Made by a program: the position numbers and the translations under genes. The notes under the pieces are model-generated. The model saw only the letters and a list, made by a program, of their open reading frames with translations. It had not been told where the DNA came from and did no database searches. Positions 6,064-12,789 of a stretch of 12,813 nucleotides of DNA are shown one piece after another (positions within the stretch are counted from its first letter, which is position 1; the number at the start of each line of letters is the position of its first letter). The stretch is from Bacteroidales bacterium UBA3754 (GTDB lineage Bacteria > Bacteroidota > Bacteroidia > Bacteroidales > UBA1715): NCBI GenBank assembly GCA_002371705.1, contig DFGI01000035.1, positions 1-12,813 of the forward strand, read 5' to 3'.

Positions 6064-6663
6064 TTAAGAATTCAACAAAAGCGGAACTGCCCACTGGGGA
6101 ACTTCCGTGATATATTTTTTCATTAAATTTCCATTCGCAAAACGGAACAACAAAGTGGCATCCTCGTTTTCAACAGAATTATCGTAAACATACAGTCTGT
6201 CAACTGAATCACGCAATTTCAAACAGTTTGTTATTGATTTTTGAAATCGTGAAATTATCTTTGAAATTGGTACATCGTGTCCGCCTTCAATAACTCTGTT
6301 TGCGATTCGTGAGGCGTTTATCGCAGGAGAATTGGTGCAGACAAAAAACAATCTCACAAAATATCCCGCATCTATCGCCTTTTGAATGAAATCCACTTTG
6401 TTTTCGGAAGAAAGCACCGTTTCAAAAATCAGACTTTGTTTGTTTTTCAAGCATGTGTTTCGCAAGTTTTCGCAATATTGAATTGATTGTAGAATTGCTT
6501 CGGGGGAATTCCAATCACCGAACTTTTCCTGTGCAATCGTGTCGGGATTTATGTAAACGGCATCCTCCAACCATTCGTGCTTCAATATTTTTGAAGTTAT
6601 GGTGGTTTTTCCAGAACCGTTCGGACCTGCAATCACAATCAATATTGGTTTGTGTTCCGTCAT
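6064..6663 (-). CDS. Zeta-toxin-family kinase
   Basis: A 199-residue P-loop protein: Walker A GPNGSGKTT at 13-21, NPD with D41 where zeta toxins bind substrate, and FETVLSS near residue 80, corresponding to the ETTLSG segment of the family. Zeta toxins phosphorylate UDP-N-acetylglucosamine and so block cell-wall synthesis; short chromosomal members like this one are less studied and the substrate here is inference. The ATG overlaps the stop of a 59-residue ORF (ATGA), the usual spacing of a toxin behind its antitoxin. Toxin is second in the operon, as in epsilon/zeta. Size is smaller than the streptococcal zeta (about 287 residues) but usual for this bacterial group. Confidence 0.85.
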   Translation of the reverse strand: MTEHKPILIVIAGPNGSGKTTITSKILKHEWLEDAVYINPDTIAQEKFGDWNSPEAILQSIQYCENLRNTCLKNKQSLIFETVLSSENKVDFIQKAIDAGYFVRLFFVCTNSPAINASRIANRVIEGGHDVPISKIISRFQKSITNCLKLRDSVDRLYVYDNSVENEDATLLFRFANGNLMKKYITEVPQWAVPLLLNS

Positions 6664-6839
6664 TTTTTTGCGGTTACTTGTTTTGCCATTTCATACAATT
6701 CAGCAAAGAATCGTTTGTGTGCTTCTTCGGATTTCTGCTTTGCATCTTCGGCTGCCTCGTGCATAATCTGAGCCAACATTTCATCGGTTGGTTCTTCCAA
6801 ACTTGTCAGCCGGTATGAATTTAACTCCTGTTCGCTCAT
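6660..6839 (-). CDS. Small ORF before zeta toxin, putative antitoxin
   Basis: A 59-residue protein beginning MSEQELNSYRLTSLEEPTDE and ending AKQVTAKK, read from the minus strand. It is acidic in its first half and predicted alpha-helical in the second (AEDAKQKSEEAHKRFFAELY). The stop codon TGA overlaps the toxin ATG, so the two are probably translationally coupled. I recall similar YRLTSLEEPTDEML proteins upstream of zeta-like genes in other Bacteroidota, but it has no clear likeness to the epsilon antitoxin. Antitoxin role is inferred from position and size alone. A TAnnTTTG box lies 21 nt upstream of its ATG. Confidence 0.72.
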   Translation of the reverse strand: MSEQELNSYRLTSLEEPTDEMLAQIMHEAAEDAKQKSEEAHKRFFAELYEMAKQVTAKK

Positions 6840-6859
6840 AATCTCACAAATTTATTCTC

Positions 6860-6867
6860 CAAATATA
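6860..6867 (-). promoter_or_regulatory. Probable -7 box of the antitoxin-zeta operon
   Basis: Minus strand TATATTTG, a full match to TAnnTTTG, with its end 21 nt before the antitoxin ATG at 6839. No convincing TTTG at -33. Confidence 0.45.
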
Positions 6868-6921
6868 AAAAATTTCTGAAACACTTTACTTTTGCATAAA
6901 CCAAAATGAATTAATATGCCG

Positions 6922-6940
6922 AATTCATAAAATATGAATT
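6922..6940 (-). terminator. AT-rich hairpin downstream of nadA, weak terminator candidate
   Basis: AATTCATA, loop AAA, TATGAATT: an eight-pair perfect stem about 50 nt after the nadA stop. It is AT-rich and lacks a U-run, so termination activity is doubtful. Confidence 0.25.
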
Positions 6941-6988
6941 GTGCAATGCCGCGAACTTGCGTGCCCCCTTCTTTTGTTGGCTATCCGC

Positions 6989-7909
6989 TCAATTCTTTTC
7001 CAACCAGAGCATTTCGTCAATACTACGTCTGGCATTGCGAAGCGTATCAGCATCGAGCGTGATTTCTTCGCCACCGATACCTCTTACACATTCATACACA
7101 TCGCCTAACGTGGTCATTTTCATATTATGGCAGACACAATTTTTCGACAATGCGTAAAAACGCTTTTCGGGACAATCAATCTGCAAATGCTGCACAATGC
7201 TGTTTTCCGTACCTATGATAAATTCCGTTGCCTGACTTTGTTTTGCAAAATCCATTATTTGTGTGGTACTACCCACATAATCAGCAAGTTCCACAACTTT
7301 TTCGGCACATTCGGGATGAACAAGCACCAATGCGTTTGGGAGCTTCTGGCGTGCCTGTTCAACATTTTTCGGCGTAATCAGCAAATGGGTGGGACAACCG
7401 CCGGGAACAAACTGGAATTGTTTTTCGGGTATTTGTTTTTGTACCCAACTGCCTAAGTTACAATCTGGTATGAACAGAATCTTGTCGTTTTGTACGTTTT
7501 TCACAATCTTCACTGCCGACGACGAAGTGACGCATACGTCGGTCAATGTTTTTAATTGTGTCGTTGTATTGATGTACGAAACCACCGTATGGTCGGGGTA
7601 TTTTTCTTTTAAACTCCGCAACAAATCCACCGAAATTTGTTCCGCCATAGGGCAGCCCGCCTCACCATTCGCCAAAATCACGCGTTTTTGCGGCGACAAA
7701 ATCTTCACCGTTTCAGCCATAAACCGCACGCCGCACATTAAAACCGTATCAGCATCGGATTCAGCCGCCTTTTGACTCAACCCGAACGAATCGCCCACAT
7801 AATCGGCCACTTCCCAGATGTCGTGACTCTGATATGCGTGTGCCAAAATGCAAATACCCTTTTCACGCTTGAGCCGTCGTATTTCCGCTTGAATTTCGTG
7901 TATCAACAT
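6989..7909 (-). CDS. nadA: Quinolinate synthase
   Basis: Condenses iminoaspartate with dihydroxyacetone phosphate to quinolinate in de novo NAD synthesis. At 306 residues it is the short NadA type. The three likely [4Fe-4S] ligands are C86 (GEAGCPMA), C172 (GGCPTH) and C260 (CVCHNMKMTTL), spaced as in the family; the active-site H24 and Y26 lie in HAYQSHDIWEVADYVGDS. Start ATG at 7909 is 15 nt after the mnmA stop, so it is the third gene of racemase-mnmA-nadA. NadB and NadC are not in the window. C258, two residues before the likely third ligand, is an extra cysteine that could confuse ligand assignment. Confidence 0.95.
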   Translation of the reverse strand: MLIHEIQAEIRRLKREKGICILAHAYQSHDIWEVADYVGDSFGLSQKAAESDADTVLMCGVRFMAETVKILSPQKRVILANGEAGCPMAEQISVDLLRSLKEKYPDHTVVSYINTTTQLKTLTDVCVTSSSAVKIVKNVQNDKILFIPDCNLGSWVQKQIPEKQFQFVPGGCPTHLLITPKNVEQARQKLPNALVLVHPECAEKVVELADYVGSTTQIMDFAKQSQATEFIIGTENSIVQHLQIDCPEKRFYALSKNCVCHNMKMTTLGDVYECVRGIGGEEITLDADTLRNARRSIDEMLWLEKN

Positions 7910-7924
7910 ATTTTTCTGTAAATT

Positions 7925-9085
7925 TCAATTTTCCACCTTGGCAATCACACCTCCGCCCACAATCACGTCGCCGTCGTATATCACCGCCGACTGTCCGGGG
8001 GTGACGGCCGTTTGCGGCTCATCGAAGGTTATTCTCCACGATTCGCTTTTGTTTGATTGCAAAGATTCTGGTTTATTTTTTTCGATTTTTGCATTATGCA
8101 AACCTCCCGCAAGCCGAATTTTTACACGGGCTTCGAAAGCCGACTGCGGTTCCACTCCGCCTGCCCACATGCAGTCGTCGATTATAAAACTTGACGAACG
8201 CAACGCCTCAATCGGAGCCAAAACCACCCTATTCCGTTCAGCGTCAATGGAATGCACATACACAGGATATGAAAGTGCCACGCCAAGTCCTTTGCGTTGC
8301 CCGATAGTGTAATGCTCAATTCCTTTATGACGGCCCAAAACTTTTCCGTCCAAATCAACAATGTCGCCTTCGGCAAACGGCTTGTCGGCAAACAGAATTT
8401 CAAAATATTGCGAATCTATAAAATCTTGACTTTCAACGTATTTCTCCGAAAACAAGTTATTCTTTTTCGCAAATTCAAATACTTCTTTCTTGGAAATATC
8501 CGCCAACGGAAAACGCACTTTTTCCAACACGGAACTGGGTAAGCGATACAAAAAATACGACTGATCTTTCGAAGCGTCCGACGCACTTGCAACCATATAC
8601 GGACGGTTTTCGGTACCGAACAAACCTTCGGTCGGCTTTACAATTTTCGCATAATGTCCCGTACAAAAATAATCGTAGTCAACGCCCAATTTTTCCACAC
8701 TCGACAGCATTGTGCCGAATTTCATAGTGGAATTACAACGAATACACGGATTCGGAGTCCGTCCCGCCCGATACTCCGCCTTGAAGTACTCCAACACGTT
8801 TTTTCGGTATTCCTCGTGCAAGTCAACTACATGATACTCAATATCATACTTTTTGCAAAACGCACGACAGTCGTCTATACTCATCGACTCGTTTGCGTCG
8901 AAACAATATTCTTTTTTGCTGTCGATTTTCGGGAAACGGCTGTCCCACAACGACATAGTAACGCCTATGACCTTGCAGCCAGCTTCTTTCAGCATCACGG
9001 CAGTCAGCGTGGAATCTATGCCGCCCGACAAACCAACTAAAACCACATCGCCCCGTTTGGGCAAACTTCGTATCTCGTAAATCAT
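7925..9085 (-). CDS. mnmA: tRNA-specific 2-thiouridylase MnmA
   Basis: Makes the 2-thio group of uridine 34 in tRNA for Lys, Glu and Gln, using ATP to adenylate the base. 386 residues: PP-loop SGGIDS at 20-25, TPNPCIRCN at 110-118, TGHYA at 142-146, KDQSYFLY at 173-180, and HYTIGQRKGLGV in the central domain, followed by a beta-barrel. Odd points: the aspartate two residues before the catalytic cysteine loop in E. coli (DxxC) is here a cysteine (C114-xx-C117), and the second catalytic cysteine, normally in a (S)xxICFI motif, is absent: residues 218-223 read ESQDFI. This may be a subgroup with a different, perhaps iron-sulfur-based, mechanism. ATG overlaps the racemase stop (ATGA); nadA follows after 15 nt. 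Confidence 0.93.
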   Translation of the reverse strand: MIYEIRSLPKRGDVVLVGLSGGIDSTLTAVMLKEAGCKVIGVTMSLWDSRFPKIDSKKEYCFDANESMSIDDCRAFCKKYDIEYHVVDLHEEYRKNVLEYFKAEYRAGRTPNPCIRCNSTMKFGTMLSSVEKLGVDYDYFCTGHYAKIVKPTEGLFGTENRPYMVASASDASKDQSYFLYRLPSSVLEKVRFPLADISKKEVFEFAKKNNLFSEKYVESQDFIDSQYFEILFADKPFAEGDIVDLDGKVLGRHKGIEHYTIGQRKGLGVALSYPVYVHSIDAERNRVVLAPIEALRSSSFIIDDCMWAGGVEPQSAFEARVKIRLAGGLHNAKIEKNKPESLQSNKSESWRITFDEPQTAVTPGQSAVIYDGDVIVGGGVIAKVEN

Positions 9086-9777
9086 TGTCTTACAGCGAAT
9101 TCATAAATTTCTTTTGCATGAACCAAAGCCGTATCAATCACAGGGATAGTCAAATCTGTTGGTTTTATGATGAGCGGAAGTTCCGTGCAGGCAAGCAAAA
9201 CCGCATCAACTGACTGATACGCAATATATTTCTCAACCAAAGCAAGGATTTTTAACCGTTCGTCGGAGTCAACAATGCCGTTTTCAAGATTTGGGAAAAT
9301 AATGTCGGCAATGGTTTGTTGGTCTTCCGCACTTGGCGTAACCGACGAAATGCCATTTTCCGCAAGAACTGACTGATACATACCACTTTGCATTGTAGCA
9401 AGCGTACCTAATACCAACACATTTTTGTAGCCGCCGTTTTTCACTGCCTGCACATTTGCATCAACAATGCTCACAATAGGCAACGGCAACTCATCAACCA
9501 TTTGACTTAGAACAATATGCGGCGTATTTGAACAAATTGCAACACATTCCGCCCCCGCATTCCGCAATATGTCCGCACTCTTTTTAAGTATTTCACACAC
9601 AATATCATAGCGTTCATCGGCAAGCGCCGTGGTAACCTTGTTCAAACTCAAACTGTCAATCACAATCTCGGGATATTCATTCACACCGAAATCATTGTGA
9701 TACAACCGATTGAGTTCCAAGTAATAATTTACCGTGGAAACAGGTCCTACACCACCGATTAACCCTATCTTCTTCAT
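9082..9777 (-). CDS. Aspartate/glutamate racemase-family protein (YgeA/RacX-like)
   Basis: Cofactor-independent amino-acid racemase of the Asp/Glu/hydantoin family. The first residues MKKIGLIGGVGPVSTVNYY are the canonical start; an upstream GTG would only add two residues, so ATG at 9777 is chosen (231 residues). The two catalytic cysteines are visible in AICSNTPH and LLACTELP, about 110 residues apart. CSNTPH is closer to the YgeA/RacX branch (CTNTMH) than to aspartate racemases, so broad substrate range is possible. First gene of an operon with mnmA, overlapping by ATGA, then nadA. Aspartate links it to NAD synthesis only by inference. A TATCTTTG box lies 24 nt upstream. Confidence 0.88.
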   Translation of the reverse strand: MKKIGLIGGVGPVSTVNYYLELNRLYHNDFGVNEYPEIVIDSLSLNKVTTALADERYDIVCEILKKSADILRNAGAECVAICSNTPHIVLSQMVDELPLPIVSIVDANVQAVKNGGYKNVLVLGTLATMQSGMYQSVLAENGISSVTPSAEDQQTIADIIFPNLENGIVDSDERLKILALVEKYIAYQSVDAVLLACTELPLIIKPTDLTIPVIDTALVHAKEIYEFAVRQ

Positions 9778-9800
9778 CAACACGACATTGTTTTCTTGTG

Positions 9801-9808
9801 CAAAGATA
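9801..9808 (-). promoter_or_regulatory. Probable -7 box of the racemase-mnmA-nadA operon
   Basis: Minus strand TATCTTTG, a full TAnnTTTG match, 24 nt before the racemase ATG. The 15 nt upstream (ATTTCGAAAATAGTT) resemble the equivalent stretch at cysD (ATTTTCAAAATATCTG). Confidence 0.5.
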
Positions 9809-9823
9809 AACTATTTTCGAAAT

Positions 9824-9844
9824 AACCTACTGCTTTAATGGGTT
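9824..9844 (-). promoter_or_regulatory. Palindrome before the racemase operon, twin of the one before cysD
   Basis: Plus strand AACCTACT, loop GCTTT, AATGGGTT. Compared with 3284-3304, the innermost pair changes from C-G to T-A and the next pair changes on one side only, so stem length (8) and loop length (5) are kept. It lies 29 nt past the stop of the intact RhuM gene. Confidence 0.5.
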
Positions 9845-9872
9845 TATTGTGTATATTATCATACCAAAACAC

Positions 9873-10775
9873 CTACGGTTTCTCAAAATCACCTTTCACA
9901 GCCGAAAGAATCAGATTCTTATCCAATCCCATTTTGTTGAATGCGAACAGACGGTTGCCCAAATCTTTGAAACTTGCTCCGAAATGATAGACCACATCGT
10001 CAATTATGAGAAAACGGTCGTGAAAGTTCTCGGCATATTTTTTCAATTCTATTGTTTTGTCGGTATATTGCGAATCGTGCAATTCCTTGATTCTCAACAA
10101 TGATTCTCCAATCCGTTCCGTATAAATCGTTGCAGAAACGCCTTTCTGCCGAACATCAAGAATTTCGAAGGTTGCAGCGTCAACGTAGCCATCAATCATT
10201 ATAACTTCCCGCTTTGCCTGTTTTATAAGATTCTCCACACAGGCACGGGCGTCGAAAATCTGTCCTTCGTGCATCAGTCCCTCCACTGGTGGCAATGAAG
10301 TACGGACAAAGAAGTCAATTTTGTTTTGATGATCTTGGAGAATGTCGTCATATTTTTGAAAATGTTCTTGCATATTTTGTTCAATACGTTCAAACCTATG
10401 GTTAACGGCATATCCTCGCAACAAATATTCTCTAAGCACAGAATTAGCCCATTTGCGAAACAGCACACCTCGTTGAGACTTTACGCGATATCCAACCGAA
10501 ATAATAACATCTAAACTATAAACTGTTGTCGGTTTGTACTTTGAAAGAGTATTATGCAAAATTTGCATATTACTTTCTTTCTCTTGTTCCCCTTCTTTGA
10601 AGACATTGGAAATATGTCGGGCGATTACAGACTGGTCTTTTCCAAACAATTCTGCCATCTGGGCTTGAGAGAGCCATACGGTTTCCTCGTCTAACCGCAC
10701 CTCCAACGACACCGTTTCATTGGGTTGATACAAGATTATTTCGCTCTTTGGGCTTGAATCCATTTCATTATTCAT
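9873..10775 (-). CDS. RhuM-family protein with C-terminal phospholipase-D-like domain
   Basis: 300 residues. N-terminal about 25-60 (SLEVRLDEETVWLSQAQMAE, then LFGKDQSVIARHISNVFKEG) is the helix-turn-helix-like part of RhuM/virulence-RhuM proteins; about 87-128 has YSLDVIISVGYRVKSQRGV and WANSVLREYLLRGYAVN, the family core. About 130-155 is a likely coiled coil (RIEQNMQEHFQKYDDIL). About 160-300 resembles a phospholipase-D-like domain; one degenerate HKD motif is visible (H252, R254 in place of K, D259) with GAS following. Such proteins occur near restriction and mobile loci; the biochemical role is unknown, DNA binding is inference. It has its own promoter, which is shared with the fragment at 3291-3677. 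The start ATG at 10775 is kept in both copies. Confidence 0.85.
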   Translation of the reverse strand: MNNEMDSSPKSEIILYQPNETVSLEVRLDEETVWLSQAQMAELFGKDQSVIARHISNVFKEGEQEKESNMQILHNTLSKYKPTTVYSLDVIISVGYRVKSQRGVLFRKWANSVLREYLLRGYAVNHRFERIEQNMQEHFQKYDDILQDHQNKIDFFVRTSLPPVEGLMHEGQIFDARACVENLIKQAKREVIMIDGYVDAATFEILDVRQKGVSATIYTERIGESLLRIKELHDSQYTDKTIELKKYAENFHDRFLIIDDVVYHFGASFKDLGNRLFAFNKMGLDKNLILSAVKGDFEKP

Positions 10776-10849
10776 AGATCACTACTTTTAAAATTGGTTG
10801 TCCAAAAATAGTATTTATTCCGTATTCCGCAAGATTCCCGATTTTTAAA
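10699..10849 (-). repeat. Direct repeat copy 2: RhuM promoter and 5' coding end
   Basis: Same orientation and content as 3601-3753, about 7.1 kb away. Recombination between the copies would delete the BspA-like, zeta, racemase, mnmA and nadA genes. Confidence 0.85.
10803..10832 (-). promoter_or_regulatory. Probable promoter of the intact RhuM gene
   Basis: Minus strand TATTTTTG at 10803-10810 fits TAnnTTTG, with TTGC at 10829-10832 exactly 18 nt upstream, as in the other copy. Confidence 0.5.
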
Positions 10850-10979
10850 ATTGTGAATTACATATGGAGATAATGACGTGCATTGGGGGCAGTAAGAAAA
10901 AAAAAGGAAAAAATTACGGATGGAAATGTGGATATTTGTAGGGACACCTTGAATGCATCCGCAATTGTGTATAAAAGAC

Positions 10980-11003
10980 AAGGACGCGGCGTGCCACGTC
11001 CTT
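10980..11003. repeat. REP-like imperfect palindrome between rhuM and pstB
   Basis: AAGGACGCGGCG and its near-complement TGCCACGTCCTT form a 24-bp inverted repeat with GC-rich arms. No T-run follows. Similar to the GTAGAGACGCGATT type at 2319-2346 in its GGACGC/GAGACGC core, possibly a second variant of one family. A partial TGTAGGGACACC lies at 10937-10948. Confidence 0.5.
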
Positions 11004-11028
11004 ACTAAACAGTCGTCAATTCTCAATT

Positions 11029-11060
11029 AAAGGCGGTTTCGGCACGCTGTGCCATCCTTT
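11029..11060 (-). terminator. Nested hairpin just after pstB, possible terminator
   Basis: Outer arms AAAGG/CCTTT and inner arms GGCAC/GTGCC around GCT directly follow the pstB stop. On the minus strand it ends in CGCCTTT, a weak U tail. No phoU follows on this strand, so an end of the pst transcript here is plausible. Confidence 0.35.
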
Positions 11061-11903
11061 CTAACTTATCGCTCCTGACAGATATTTCTGCGTGAGTTCG
11101 TGCTGTGGATTTTTGAAAACTTGTTGTGCGTCGCCAACTTCAATCACCTCGCCCATATAAATAAAAATCACATAATCGGCTATTCGCAAAGCCTGACGGA
11201 GCGTGTGCGTCACCATTACTATAGAATACTGCTCTTTCAGTTTCACAAACAAATCTTCCACAATCTTGCTCGAAACGGGGTCGAGAGCCGAAGTGGCCTC
11301 GTCGGCAAGGATAAACTCCGGCTCTACGGCAAGACTGCGTGCAAGACACAGACGCTGCTGCTGACCAATGGAGAGCTTCACCGCAGGACTATGCAGACGG
11401 TCTTTCACCTCGTCCCACAAACCCACAACTTTCAAATAATGACGGACAATCCGTCGTAACTGCCGTCGTCCACCCACGCCGTGAATCTTGCATCCATAGG
11501 CAATGTTGCCGAAAATAGACATTGGAAGCGGCGTAGGTCGTTGCGGAACAAGCCCAATACGACGGCGCAATTCCACCAAATCCGACTCGGAGCAGTTCAC
11601 AATGCTGGTATCGCCAAGACGTATGTCGCCCGAAGTTTTTACGCCCTCAATCGAATCCGACAATCGGTTCAAACTTTTGAGCAAGGTCGATTTTCCACAG
11701 CCAGACGGTCCAATAATACACGTGATTTTATTCGCAGGAATCGTCACCGACACGTCTTTCAATATCGGCGAGCCATCAATCGAAAGATTGAAATGGTCAA
11801 CCACAAGCTCCGAAGCGACTTCGGGATGCTGAAATTTCTCATTCGGAACAAACGGTTCGTTGCTGTCGTTCGCCAAAAATCTGCGTAAAAGAAAACGTTT
11901 CAT
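11061..11903 (-). CDS. pstB: Phosphate ABC transporter ATP-binding protein PstB
   Basis: ATPase of the high-affinity phosphate importer PstSCAB, bound to the inner face of the cytoplasmic membrane. 280 residues: Walker A GPSGCGKST at 65-73, Q-loop VPQRPTPLPMSIFGNIAYG, signature LSIGQQQR, Walker B and D-loop FILADEATSALDP, H-loop VTHTLRQA. DEATSALDP and LSIGQQQ are variants of the DEPTSALDP/LSGGQQQ of E. coli PstB and mark a different branch, but the phosphate-type context is clear. About 30 N-terminal residues precede the ABC domain, more than in E. coli (257 residues total). Its ATG overlaps the pstA stop as ATGA, indicating translational coupling. Confidence 0.94.
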   Translation of the reverse strand: MKRFLLRRFLANDSNEPFVPNEKFQHPEVASELVVDHFNLSIDGSPILKDVSVTIPANKITCIIGPSGCGKSTLLKSLNRLSDSIEGVKTSGDIRLGDTSIVNCSESDLVELRRRIGLVPQRPTPLPMSIFGNIAYGCKIHGVGGRRQLRRIVRHYLKVVGLWDEVKDRLHSPAVKLSIGQQQRLCLARSLAVEPEFILADEATSALDPVSSKIVEDLFVKLKEQYSIVMVTHTLRQALRIADYVIFIYMGEVIEVGDAQQVFKNPQHELTQKYLSGAIS

Positions 11904-12748
11904 CGTAAGTTATGTTTTGAAAAACGGTTTGTAATAAATCTTCCTAAAAGACTGATAATAAGAACTATAATCGTAAGCACCAATGCCGCCGCGTATGCTC
12001 GGTTCTGCACTTCAATCTGCGGTGCGCTCAGTTGGAAAAAGATTGACAACGGCAATGTGGCAACCTGCTGCGAGAGCGATGTAGGAATCGTGTCGGAAAA
12101 ACCTGCGGTGAACATTACACCCGCCGCGTCGCCAATGGAACGACCGACCGACAACAATGTGGCCGTGGCGATTCCGGGCGCTATCTGTCTCATTACCACG
12201 CCCATAGTTTCCCAACGAGTTGCCCCCAAAGAATACGATGCCTCGAGCAATTCGCGAGGAAAATTCTTCGCCACCTCGTCCATAGAACGGATGAGAATAG
12301 GAATTATCAGCAAAGTTTCCACCAAAATACCACCCAAGAGCGACGTGCGGAGCCCGAAATATATCATCAGCGTAAAGGCAAACGCTCCGTAAACAATTGA
12401 CGGAATGCCAAATAGCACGTCGAACGCCAACCTTGCCACGTATGCCAACTTTGACTTTGTTTTAAGATACACATTTAAAAAGAAGACTACAGGAACACTG
12501 ATTATCAGCCCGATAGCCGTAGATGCAAGCACAATGTAGAGAGAACCGACAATGGCGTTCAAAAATCCCCCTTCTTTTCCAATGTAAAATCCGCCGCCAG
12601 GCAACGATGTAACCATTTCCCACGTAAGACATTTCGCCCCACGACTGAAAATCGTCCAAATAATGCTCGCAACCAAAATCAATACGATGACTATCGAAAG
12701 ATACATCAACAAACGTGCAAACTGCTCTTTTACAATACTTTTCTTCAT
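11900..12748 (-). CDS. pstA: Phosphate ABC transporter permease PstA
   Basis: Membrane permease of the phosphate importer, pairing with PstC. From the ATG at 12748 (MKKSIVKEQFARLLMYL) it has 282 residues; a TTG at 12778 would add ten residues from within a repeat and is not favoured. Six membrane segments can be seen, starting with LSIVIVLILVASIIWTIF, then a periplasmic part and IVGSLYIVLASTAIGLIISV. The cytoplasmic coupling motif is ELLEASYSLGATRWETM, where E and G of the EAA loop contact PstB. The conserved LPGGG segment is near 50. pstC and pstS are expected to the right, beyond the window end. Phosphate starvation control by PhoB-like regulators is likely but no box is seen here. Confidence 0.94.
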   Translation of the reverse strand: MKKSIVKEQFARLLMYLSIVIVLILVASIIWTIFSRGAKCLTWEMVTSLPGGGFYIGKEGGFLNAIVGSLYIVLASTAIGLIISVPVVFFLNVYLKTKSKLAYVARLAFDVLFGIPSIVYGAFAFTLMIYFGLRTSLLGGILVETLLIIPILIRSMDEVAKNFPRELLEASYSLGATRWETMGVVMRQIAPGIATATLLSVGRSIGDAAGVMFTAGFSDTIPTSLSQQVATLPLSIFFQLSAPQIEVQNRAYAAALVLTIIVLIISLLGRFITNRFSKHNLR

Positions 12749-12765
12749 ATTTTTTGACTTCAAAC

Positions 12766-12788
12766 GTGGCTTCGACAAGCTCAGCCAC
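12766..12788. repeat. REP-like hairpin GTGGCT...AGCCAC upstream of pstA
   Basis: Arms GTGGCT and AGCCAC enclose TCGACAAGCTC. The TTCGACAAGCTCAGCCAC core resembles repeats recalled from many Bacteroidota genomes. It lies 18 nt before the preferred pstA start codon, and the upstream TTG reading of pstA starts inside it. Confidence 0.55.
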
Positions 12789-12789
12789 C

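Noticed and set aside
10772..11026. 84-residue minus ORF upstream of the intact RhuM gene
   Set aside because: Made from the RhuM promoter region and palindromic repeats; Cys/Phe-rich, no start signal or family likeness.
12749..12778. TTG-initiated extension of pstA
   Set aside because: The added ten residues derive from a REP-like repeat; the ATG at 12748 begins a normal PstA N-terminus.
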